Assembly (NCBI GenBank): GCA_951640165.1
Contig: OX621237.1
Span: 10,664,001 to 10,728,000 of the forward strand
Direction of reading: 5' to 3'
DNA from: Pseudoips prasinana
Taxonomy: Eukaryota; Arthropoda; Insecta; Lepidoptera; Nolidae
Length of the DNA: 64,000 bases
Positions within the stretch are counted from its first letter, which is position 1. Each line of letters begins with the position of its first letter. Position numbers and translations under genes: made by a program. This document shows positions 1-8,225 of this stretch, piece after piece. The notes under the pieces were generated by a model. That model worked only from the letters and a program-made list of their open reading frames with translations. It was not told the DNA's origin and searched no databases.

Positions 1-55
1 GTTGATCTTAATCATTTACTAGACAAAAGCACAATAACGCAAAAACATAACTCAC

Positions 56-219
56 AGCATTCCCGAACATTTTGAACAAACGAAGGACCCGATTGTAGAG
101 TTTACGTATGTAGGTCCTCTTTGGTTACAATCTAAACAGTATTTGTTCCCATTTAATGAAATAAGCTCACGTAAAATTTCTAAATTTTTGTCGTCCTGCT
201 TGCGACGATTTGCAGCCAT
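56..219 (-). CDS. AGFG1: AGFG1/drongo-type ArfGAP protein, first coding exon (partial)
   Basis: On the minus strand an ATG at 219 opens a 54-residue reading frame starting MAANRRKQDDKNLEIL and containing the ArfGAP zinc finger: CLDC followed 16 residues later by CSKC, with the family motif NQRGPTYVNSTIGSFVC between them. The exon ends in phase 2 at a GTGAGT donor (position 55 downward); the rest of the gene lies beyond the left edge. AGFG proteins (drongo in Drosophila, Hrb/Rip in mammals) pair an N-terminal ArfGAP domain with FG repeats and act in vesicle trafficking and RNA export; the FG part cannot be seen here. The match to the N-terminus of AGFG1 is close and the start codon is at the expected place. 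Another ArfGAP family is less likely because of the MAANR..KQD..NL start. The exon is only 164 bp, so it is easily missed by ORF finders. Confidence 0.88.
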
Positions 220-633
220 TTTAATATTCTATGTGTGAGTGATGTTGTTGACTGGTTGACAGAATTATTGTGTGTGTGAACTGTTGTGAAGTGAGCAACA
301 ATCGCAAGCTGTCAGGGTTGCTGATCATAATGGTACAATTCCCTATTTAAAGTTCATTTCCTTTCGTCTTGGATTTCCTGGTTGTGATACAGGGGATGAA
401 AGTTTTTTTTTGGGAATATAAGCTATAATAAAGATGCCTAGAAATAAGCAATATAACTCAAATTCGTCATTTTAGTATGTCAATGTATCGCCACGAAAGC
501 CGATTTTAGTTCTTATTGTATTGATCCGATGGCAATGTAATAAAATCTCCAAAAACGACTTATTGCAGATACCTATGTATGTTAATTTTTTAACACCAAG
601 TCTTCAGTTTTTATATTTGGGAAAATTTGACAA
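220..633. other. Upstream region of AGFG1 with no further gene
   Basis: This is the presumed 5' UTR and promoter side of the AGFG1 gene. I see no coding exon. It contains TG-rich stretches (about 262-290) and AT-rich sequence up to the left target duplication of the foldback element. Confidence 0.4.
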
Positions 634-1619
634 AAAATTACGTGTGCGTCACGATTGCTCCGCCACGTTATCCAAACAGAAAAAGAAATCGCTATATTTT
701 TTGTCAAAATTAGTCAAAATCGAAAGGAACAAACCAAAACTTTGTCAAAGCAGAAATAAAGAAGTTACAGGGATTTTAAGTTGGCCGCGCGAACGTAACG
801 TGCACGATTGCGCGGCCATGGAGTACTCAGTAACTACTTGGGATAGAGATCTAAATCTTTTTGTTAATTGAACATTTCATTTGTCAACAATTGTCAAAAA
901 AAGAATTATAAGACTTAGATCAATATTTCACGAAATATTCACCTTGGAAGTTATGGCCGCGCAATCGTGCACTTGATGTTTCTTTAATCTCGATTATTTC
1001 TTAAAAACTTAAGATATCATGCAGTAAAACCGTTACTAGAAGAAAGGTTTTAATATGTCAAAAGTACCGAAAGCATTTCATGCCACCAAAGTTTATTTAA
1101 ACTGACGCAATCAAGGCAAAACAAAAGTTTCGTGGCCGCGCAATCGTAACGTTACTTTGAACGCTGATATCTCATTATCTATAATTGTTAAGATTTCGGT
1201 GTTAACATCCATTTATTCGTAATATTAACCTAATCAGATTGACATAGCGTTTTACCCTCAGGACAATTTTCTACGCGTGTAATCTCAAAAATAATGATAT
1301 CTCTTATAATGTTCGAGTAGAGTGACCATAATTTCTGTTAAATATGGGGATATCTTTTGCTCTACTAGACGAAAATGTACCTGTTAGGAATAATTTTTGG
1401 AGAATTGGCTAAGATAAGACAGTTCAATACAACATTCTTTTCTTCTATACACATGTTCAAATCATGCCATACAAAACAAGGCCAAAAAATGGAACTTAGT
1501 TCTGTTTTCGATGACATGACGCGACATTGCTGCTTGTACTCCAGTAATTTATCTATATCTATACATATAATAAAATCGTAGGAATGTCAAAACTGTACAT
1601 TGAATGTTATTTAAAAAGG

Positions 1620-1816
1620 ATACTTGGGGCGTGATCTACAATCGACATCGAAGCCAAAAAATAGTTTTTAGAATTTTCGTCTGTTTATCCGTTTGTCCGG
1701 GCTAAACTCAAAAAGTACTGCATGGATTTACTTCAAATTTTGCACAGAGGTCTACGGGTGAGGAGCTGTGATAATTTATAAATTTTAAGGCGGTTAAAAC
1801 CGCGGGGCACAGCTAG
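1620..1816 (+). mobile_element. Helitron 3'-end remnant (non-autonomous)
   Basis: The segment ends with a 6-bp stem hairpin GCGGTTAAAACCGC (1790-1803), about ten bases before CTAG (1813-1816), followed by a T. This is the classic Helitron 3' terminus. The 5' boundary is uncertain. It lies in the loop of the foldback element. The sequence that follows (1817-1880) is a fragment of the tRNA-SINE family seen in full at 47392-47590, in opposite orientation. Confidence 0.55.
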
Positions 1817-2049
1817 TCAAGTACCCCGCGACACAGGGATTAGATTCCCAAGTTTGGGCGTTGTCTTTTTAAAACAAAAAGAAAAAGAAAAGAATTTAAA
1901 ATGTGCTCGGTTAATAGGCAGTAAACAATTATGAACTCAAAGCTACGTGTGATGATTTTAGAACTGACTCGAACGGAGGGACTCTACCTACGGAATAGCA
2001 ATTCTATTTATTTTCATTTTGAGAGAAAAATTATATTTCGAATTATGTA

Positions 2050-2184
2050 CAGACGCCAGCACATCTAGCTACCCCAATCTGTCACATTTCTTTTATAGAT
2101 TTTCAACTTTATCACAAAAGCATAAGGTTCACTTTCAATTGGGGAAATTTGACAGATTGGGGTAACTTGATTTGCTGGAGTCTG
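2050..2184. mobile_element. Short inverted-repeat MITE, copy 1 (TA target site)
   Basis: 135 bp beginning CAGACGCCAGCACA and ending in the imperfect reverse complement, flanked by TA on both sides. Nearly the whole element folds back on itself: the two GCTACCCCAATCTGTCA-type arms are complementary. A second copy sits at 57406-57542 in the opposite orientation. The TA duplication suggests mobilisation by a Tc1/mariner-type transposase. Confidence 0.75.
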
Positions 2185-2324
2185 TACATTTCTATTTTAT
2201 ATTTCTAGCATTACTAACCCACGAAAATTTGACTCCTAATTTGAAATACATATTAAAATAGGAACCAAATGTGGGAACCAATCGCGTTATATTTCGTATA
2301 ATGTATGACCGTAAAAACATTATA

Positions 2325-2487
2325 CTTCACCATGTTAGCCAAATTACGTCCACAGTTGGACAAAATCCTCCGCAAAGTTCACAGAAAAACGCTGCTACCC
2401 GTTCTCTGGTAGGTTTTTCTTCAGGACGATTTCTAGGCCCCCCACAGGATGAGATGGGGTGATGATATTCTACGCCGTCACCACACA
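2325..2487 (-). mobile_element. RTE-tailed SINE-like repeat, copy A
   Basis: Read on the minus strand it starts near TGTGTGGTGACGGCG, passes the block CATCACCCCATCTCATCC, and ends in a variant of the RTE tail (CCAACTGTGGACG). The same unit is at 2741-2987 and, in part, at 54440-54575 and 47060-47270. It appears to be a non-autonomous repeat sharing its 3' end with RTE LINEs (compare the LINE end at 31740-31792). Confidence 0.6.
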
Positions 2488-2740
2488 ACGAATTCGTAAT
2501 AATTACACTTACTTTATCGATTTTACGTAAATGGTCGAAACTCCAGCTCAAGAAATACTGTTGCCATTACCATTACTGTTTCATTGATAAAATTATAACT
2601 TGTCAATACATAACAAAACATAAAAGTCGTTTGACAAACGGAAAAAGGAAAGTGTATTAAACTCTTTTATTTTAGCCAATTCTCCAACAATTATTCCTAA
2701 CAGGTACATTTTTGTCTAGTAGAGCAAAAGATATCCCCAT

Positions 2741-2987
2741 CATCAATACAGCTAAATAAGTCCACTGCTGGACAAGCCTCCCTCAAGAATCGTCTTGGGG
2801 GGATATGCCATAATCGCCACGCTTGGCAGGCGGGTTGGCGATCGCAGTAAGATGGTCATAGTAATCAGAAGGAAGCTGCTGCCCATCCTCTGGTAGATAT
2901 TCCCTCGGGTCGACTTCTACGCCCCCCACGGGATGAGATGGGGTGATGATATTCTGATTCTGATATTTGTCGCCGTCACCACACAGC
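2741..2987 (-). mobile_element. RTE-tailed SINE-like repeat inserted into the foldback arm
   Basis: This 247-bp block interrupts the right arm of the foldback element. ATCCCCAT is present on both sides (2733-2740 and 2988-2995) and only once in the opposite, uninterrupted arm near 1346-1353, which gives the empty site directly. On the minus strand it ends CCAGCAGTGGACTTATTTAG, the RTE-type 3' tail. It is younger than the foldback insertion. Confidence 0.8.
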
Positions 2988-3768
2988 ATCCCCATATTTA
3001 ACAGAAATTATGGTCACTCTACTCGAACATTATAAGAGATATCATTATTTTTGAGATTACACGCGTAGAAAATTGTCCTGAGGGTAAAACGCTATGTCAA
3101 TCTGATTAGGTTAATATTACGAATAAATGGATGTTAACACCGAAATCTTAACAATTATAGATAATGAGATATCAGCGTTCAAAGTAACGTTACGATTGCG
3201 CGGCCACGAAACTTTTGTTTTGCCTTGATTGCGTCAGTTTAAATAAACTTTGGTGGCATGAAATGCTTTCGGTACTTTTGACATATTAAAACCTTTCTTC
3301 TAGTAACGGTTTTACTGCATGATATCTTAAGTTTTTAAGAAATAATCGAGATTAAAGAAACATCAAGTGCACGATTGCGTGGCCATAACTTCCAAGGTGA
3401 ATATTTCGTGAAATATTGATCTAAGTCTTATAATTCTTTTTTTGACAATTGTTGACAAATGAAATGTTCAATTAACAAAAAGATTTAGATCTCTATCCCA
3501 AGCAGTTACTGAGTACTCCATGGCCGCGCAATCGTGCACGTTACGTTCGCGCGGCCAACTTAAAATCCCTGTAACTTCTTTATTTCTGCTTTGACAAAGT
3601 TTTGGTTTGTTCCTTTCGATTTTGACTAATTTTGACAAAAAATATAGCGATTTCTTTTTCTGTTTGGATAACGTGGCGGAGCAATCGTGACGCACACAAA
3701 ATTACGAAATCTTATATGACAGATGTCATGAAAGCATTCGTACAGCGGGCGACATGTATGATGTAAAT

Positions 3769-4312
3769 AAAAAACCGGCCAAGTGCGAGTCAGACTCGCC
3801 CATGAAGGGTTCCATAGCAGCAAGTATTTCAGTTAATTAAATGAAAGGTGAATTGCTGTTTAAGATTTATGTCGTACCTATTATAAAAAACTACTTACTA
3901 GATCTCGTTCAAACCAATTTTCGTTGTTAGTTTTTATGGCAATGTACATCATACCATACCTATATTGTTTTAGTTTTATCGTTCTTTTATTTTAGAAGTT
4001 ACATGGGCGGACACACTCATTTTACCACTTTGGAAGTGTCTCTCGCGCAAACTATTTAGTTTAGTAAAAAATGATATTAGAAAACTCAATATCATTTTTG
4101 AAGACCTATCCATAGATACCCCACGTGTATGGGTTCGATGAAAAAATAAATTTTGAGTTTTAGTTCTATGTATGAAGAACCTTAAAAATTATTGTTCTTT
4201 TTCTATTTTTGTGTGAAAATCTTAATGCGGACATACGTAAGGACAGACAGACAGACATGACGAATCTATAAGGGTTACGATTTTTGCTATCTGGCTACGG
4301 AACCCTAAAAAA
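3769..4312 (+). repeat. Dispersed repeat (ACCGGCCAAGTGCGAGTC family), copy 1
   Basis: Starts AACCGGCCAAGTGCGAGTC and ends GGCTACGGAACCCTAAAAA. Another copy in the same orientation lies at 14239-14825 with closely similar sequence over its whole length. An internal GAAGGGTTCC near the start is complementary to GGAACCCT at the end. No coding potential is visible. The family is familiar from lepidopteran genomes; I cannot assign its class from sequence alone. Confidence 0.7.
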
Positions 4313-4397
4313 AGGGTTTTTTAATTTTATTTTCATACCGATCGTTTCGGAAACAAAAGATTAACTTGTTACGACTTGTTTGTGTAAGGGGCACACA

Positions 4398-4499
4398 AGC
4401 TTTTAATACAGGTAGTGTAGGTACCAACCTACACTACCTGTATTAAAAGCTAAACGGTGGTCCGTTTAACGAGTTGAAAGGGGTACCTTTCAACTCGTT
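4398..4499. repeat. Run of three adjacent perfect hairpins
   Basis: Hairpin 1 has perfect 25-bp arms (4398-4422 and 4427-4451) with a 4-base loop. Hairpin 2 has 6-bp arms (4452-4457, 4462-4467). Hairpin 3 has perfect 14-bp arms (4468-4481, 4486-4499). They abut with no spacer. No gene overlaps. Confidence 0.8.
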
Positions 4500-5047
4500 A
4501 ACGGTATGGTATAAACGAAAGTAAAATTATATTTTTAAACTTTGTCTAGGAAAATAGTTTCTAAATGTCTAATTATTCATTAGCCAGAATATTTATCCTT
4601 ATTCCTATTTAGAGTACAATATGTAGGTACACCATTACCAACAAACTGGGAAAACATACAGTAGGTACTTATTATTTATAAATTTATTCCAAATATCACT
4701 TTGACTGTAGGAAAACATCACTACGATTTCATAATAAGGGTATGAATTGATTGATCACTGCATTTAAAGGGTGGGTAGGAAATCCAAACCGGTAAACCAC
4801 TCTGTGGTTAAACTTTGATTGTAATGGCGACCACTCCCGGTCACTTTGTGATCCAATTAATGATTGTCAACTACATAGGTATAATATACCTACTTGCCTT
4901 TATGTAGGCCTGACTCTAAGGAAACTGTATGTACAGCTACTTCTAATAGTTTTTAGCTAGGAAGGTCTTATGTTTATGAACAAACAAACTATTTTACGCC
5001 AAGCCTGTATTCTAAATCTTACCGTTTCTCAGATATGTATATGGATT

Positions 5048-5170
5048 GGACGGTTGGCCTAGTGGTTAGTGACCCTAACTAGCTCAGAAGTCGTGGGTTC
5101 GATCCTCACCCAGGACAAATCTTCGTGATGAGCATGATTATTTGTTGTCAGGGTGCAAGTTATCTATAAT
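5048..5170 (+). mobile_element. tRNA-derived SINE (plus strand)
   Basis: A tRNA-like head with an A-box-like TGGCCTAGTGG (about 5056) and a B-box GGGTTCGATCC (about 5095-5105) is followed by a non-tRNA body. This is the usual pol III promoter layout of lepidopteran SINEs. The tail boundary is unclear. Confidence 0.6.
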
Positions 5171-6065
5171 TTCAAAATTGCAGAAACATAAACTAAAAAC
5201 CCTGGGTTCAATTTATGCGATGGGTGTTATTGGGATTTTACTGCCGAAAATAAATCGCCGAACAGGCCGAAGTTGACGGTGTTAAACGCGCGTGCCACCT
5301 TCTTTCAAATATAGGTACCTTCAACATAATTTTGCCAGGAAAGATGAAATAACAATGGAACAGTGGACTATAAGACTTCTGTCTAGATTTCCCCCCTGAT
5401 AATAAACCTTAGGGGGGAAAACTGGAATCAGATGTTCAATAACTCCCCCCCCCCCCCTTGAGGTTAAAATTTGTAGGTACTGAATTTGTTTTGTATTATT
5501 TGAGTTTAAATAAATAGACATGTTGTTTATTTATTAGTAAACTTGTTTTATTATAAATGCGAAAGTATCTAATTTGATATCACATCATGCTGTTTTAACG
5601 ACATTTACCTACCTAACTACATCAAACTTGGTTTTGAGCGGAAAAAAAAATTCTGACTCAATATCAATTAGATCTCAGTTGGGGCGCATTGGATCCGGTG
5701 GTAGCATTAAAGCGCGACCGTCGTTATTAACACAAGGTCCGTCATAATAATATCACCTTAATATAGACAGAACCATTGCCAATATGTATTACAAATATTA
5801 GATTAAACTAGATAATTAAACTTAAACATAATCTCTTGACAATAACTTGATTCGAGCTAGCTAAATATCATTGCTGTTATAAAATAAATTTTATTAATGT
5901 TTTAATACTATCAATACATGTGTAGGTACCTAATATCTGGGGTACTAGGTCGGAAAACCTCCTCGCGGTGTACCCTGGGCACGAGCGGCAGTCTCTATCT
6001 TCGTAATGGGATTTGTCTCCCGGTGAGAGACTGCTGCTCGTGGCGAATATTCCGACAAAATAAAA

Positions 6066-8225
6066 ATGGCAGGTCGTAACAACACAATTCCCCAGGAGGG
6101 TACCCATACGGGAGAATCCCTCACGGCTTCGGCCGTCAGCCCCACCGTATCTGGGGGGGGCAACGTCTGCCTCGAGGGCTCCGGCCCTCGTATTAGTGAC
6201 TCCACCATTTTTTCGCCGCAATCGCTGGCAAGTCGTCCATCGTCGCCGTTACCTGGCGGTGACCGAAGTTCGAGGAAGACCGGGGAAACATTTTCGGGCT
6301 TCCCAATTTCAGGTAGTTCACGGGATCGGGCTGCGGACGACGCGGAGAGCGATAGCTCCCACTTGTCTGCACCGTCTATAGAGTTCACGGTCAGGCCAGT
6401 TCGGCCGCGCAAGCGAGTCGCAGCTTCAAAGAAGGATGGTGAGCGGGTGGTTCGTGCAAAGTTAGACGACGGCAGTGACCATTTGGTATCAGACCTAGAC
6501 AATTCACAGGCTAGTCTTAGTGCCAAATCCAAGAAGAGCGCACTGCCTCAACTTGAAGATCTGGCAAGAGATCTACGCCAGCAACCGACGGCTGACTTGG
6601 GTGCCGTAATTCAGGACTCTTTGGTGACGGTTGAGAGGGTGGCTGACAAGTCCCGCAACTTGAAAGGCGAAAATGCCCATGCTATTAAAGTTGCGGCGAG
6701 GAAAGCTCTGGCGGCCGCCTTGGAACTGCATGGAAGAACTGATGCGGAGCGGCTAGAAAAGGAAAACCAGCGGCTGCGCTCCCAGTTGGCCTCCTTGGAG
6801 GCTCGTGTGGCCACCATGTCGACCGAACTAGCGGAGCTTCGCCGCAGTGAGGTCGACAGTTTTCCGCCTCTGCCGTCGCCACCCAGGCCACCGCCGCCTC
6901 CTTCGCAATCGCCGACGACGTTCAGACCGTCTCCGCCGTCGGCACCGGTTGTCCGCACTCCATCGTTGCCGCAACCGGCCCCGATAACTCGGAGGAGCAA
7001 TTTGGATGCTCCTCCTGCTCGGGAAGACCACGTCTCGCCTGAAGACAGATTTGCGGCCATTTTGGACCGCAAAATGCGCGAAATGGGACGCATCTGGGAC
7101 CAGCGTCTGGTCCAGATGCGTCAAGAGGTCATGGCGGAGGTCTTCCCGGGCAGGGCCATCCGCCCGCCGCTAGCTGGGAGTGCAGCGCCGCCCCAAGTGC
7201 CACCCACCGCGAAGCGGGGTAGCCGGCAACGGAGACGGGCTGCCGCCGCAGAGGCTGCTGAAGCTCGAGCTGCAGCAAGGCCGGCGCCGACTGCGCCGCC
7301 ACCGCGCGCCGAAGGCACCTGGGCGCAAGTAGTTGGGCGAAAGGCCAGGGCAAAGGCTGCCCGCCTTAATCGGCCACCGGCGCCTCCGCCTCAAAAGAGG
7401 CCTATTGCACTGCCGCGACCTCCACCGTCCGCGGCAGTGACAATTAACCTGCCGTCGACCTCAGCCACTACCATGGCTGAGGTCATGAAAATGGCACGGA
7501 CCAAGGTCCAATTGCAGGACCTTGGCCTAGAGGCGGGCCTGCGCCCCAAGAGGGCTTTGACCGGGGGTCTGATTTTGAGGATCCCTGGTCCAGAGGGGTC
7601 CGCAAAGGCGGAAGCCCTAACCTCCCGTTTAAGGGAGGCTTTAGCCGAGACGGATGCGGTGGTGGCGCACCCAGTGGCTATGGGAGAGCTCCGGGTGATG
7701 GACCTGGACGACTCCGCCGACCCGACCGAAGTGGCTGAAACCTTGGCCACGGCGGGAGGATGTGCCGTCGCCGACGTGAAAGTCGGCGAAATTCGGTTCT
7801 CTCCGTCGGGCTTAGGTTCGGCGTGGGTTCGGTGCCCACTAGTGGCCGCCCGCAAATTAGCGGCAATCGGCCGGGTGCTAGTGGGCTGGATGTCGGTCCG
7901 GGTGGTGGCGCTTCCACCCAGAGCTCTCCAGTGTTACCGCTGCCTGGAGAAGGGGCATGTCAGGGCTCGGTGCACAGGGTGCGACCGGAGCGCGTCGTGC
8001 TTCGTCTGCGGCCAACAGGGCCACAAAGCGAAGGAATGCACGGCGCGCGCCCCTACTTGCGTGGTGTGTGCCGACCTTGGCAGACCGGCAAACCATCGAC
8101 TGGGCAGCGGTAGGTGTACGCCACCAAAGAGGAAAGGAGCGGGACGTCCTGCCACGTCCGTTCCTACATCGTCGCGGTCCAACGATCCGGGCTCTGGCCC
8201 TGGTGGGGTGTCTATGGAGGTCTAA
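6066..8225 (+). CDS. R1-clade LINE ORF1 (gag-like, CCHC zinc knuckles)
   Basis: 719 codons from ATG at 6066 to TAA at 8223. The protein has a long low-complexity N-terminal half, a predicted coiled coil (about residues 220-265, ERLEKENQRLRSQLASLEAR), a proline-rich stretch (about 268-330), an arginine/alanine-rich segment, and three zinc knuckles at about 623-690 (CYRCLEKGHVRARC, CFVCGQQGHKAKEC, and a third beginning CVVC). This order is typical of ORF1 in R1-clade LINEs, where it binds the RNA and forms the particle. The frame is open throughout, GC-rich, with no visible break. ORF2 follows in the same frame after the single stop codon. The long antisense ORFs over this region are shadows of its GC-rich composition. 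Confidence 0.85.
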   Translation: MAGRNNTIPQEGTHTGESLTASAVSPTVSGGGNVCLEGSGPRISDSTIFSPQSLASRPSSPLPGGDRSSRKTGETFSGFPISGSSRDRAADDAESDSSHLSAPSIEFTVRPVRPRKRVAASKKDGERVVRAKLDDGSDHLVSDLDNSQASLSAKSKKSALPQLEDLARDLRQQPTADLGAVIQDSLVTVERVADKSRNLKGENAHAIKVAARKALAAALELHGRTDAERLEKENQRLRSQLASLEARVATMSTELAELRRSEVDSFPPLPSPPRPPPPPSQSPTTFRPSPPSAPVVRTPSLPQPAPITRRSNLDAPPAREDHVSPEDRFAAILDRKMREMGRIWDQRLVQMRQEVMAEVFPGRAIRPPLAGSAAPPQVPPTAKRGSRQRRRAAAAEAAEARAAARPAPTAPPPRAEGTWAQVVGRKARAKAARLNRPPAPPPQKRPIALPRPPPSAAVTINLPSTSATTMAEVMKMARTKVQLQDLGLEAGLRPKRALTGGLILRIPGPEGSAKAEALTSRLREALAETDAVVAHPVAMGELRVMDLDDSADPTEVAETLATAGGCAVADVKVGEIRFSPSGLGSAWVRCPLVAARKLAAIGRVLVGWMSVRVVALPPRALQCYRCLEKGHVRARCTGCDRSASCFVCGQQGHKAKECTARAPTCVVCADLGRPANHRLGSGRCTPPKRKGAGRPATSVPTSSRSNDPGSGPGGVSMEV

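Larger units (their letters stand above)
642..3697. mobile_element. Large foldback DNA element with long inverted arms and 8-bp target duplication
   Basis: Two inverted arms of about 0.8 kb (642 to about 1438, and about 2655 to 3697 once a 247-bp later insertion is removed) face each other around a loop of about 1.2 kb. The outer ends read GTGTGCGTCACGATTGCTCC and its reverse complement. The element is flanked by the 8-bp direct repeat AAAATTAC at 634-641 and 3698-3705, which marks the insertion. A sub-terminal motif close to ACGATTGCGCGGCCA recurs in both directions inside each arm (about 803, 955, 1132 on the left; mirrored at about 3192, 3372, 3523 on the right). The weak ORFs in the arms mirror each other and look non-coding; I see no transposase. 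An 8-bp duplication occurs in hAT, P and some other superfamilies, but the termini do not fit one I can name, so it is left unclassified. It must have been mobilised in trans. Confidence 0.85.
3706..5936. other. Gene-free spacer between foldback element and LINE
   Basis: Apart from the dispersed repeat, the triple hairpin and the SINE listed separately, I see no coding sequence. There is a C homopolymer at about 5445-5458 and a short inverted pair CCCCCCTGATAATAAACCTTAGGGGGG around 5391-5417. The short ORFs here have no recognisable protein features. Confidence 0.5.

Noticed and set aside
521..871. Possible small protein of 116 codons with a twin at 3468-3695 on the minus strand
   Set aside because: The two are mirror images because they lie in the inverted arms of the foldback element; there is no recognisable domain, and the first 40 codons lie outside the element.
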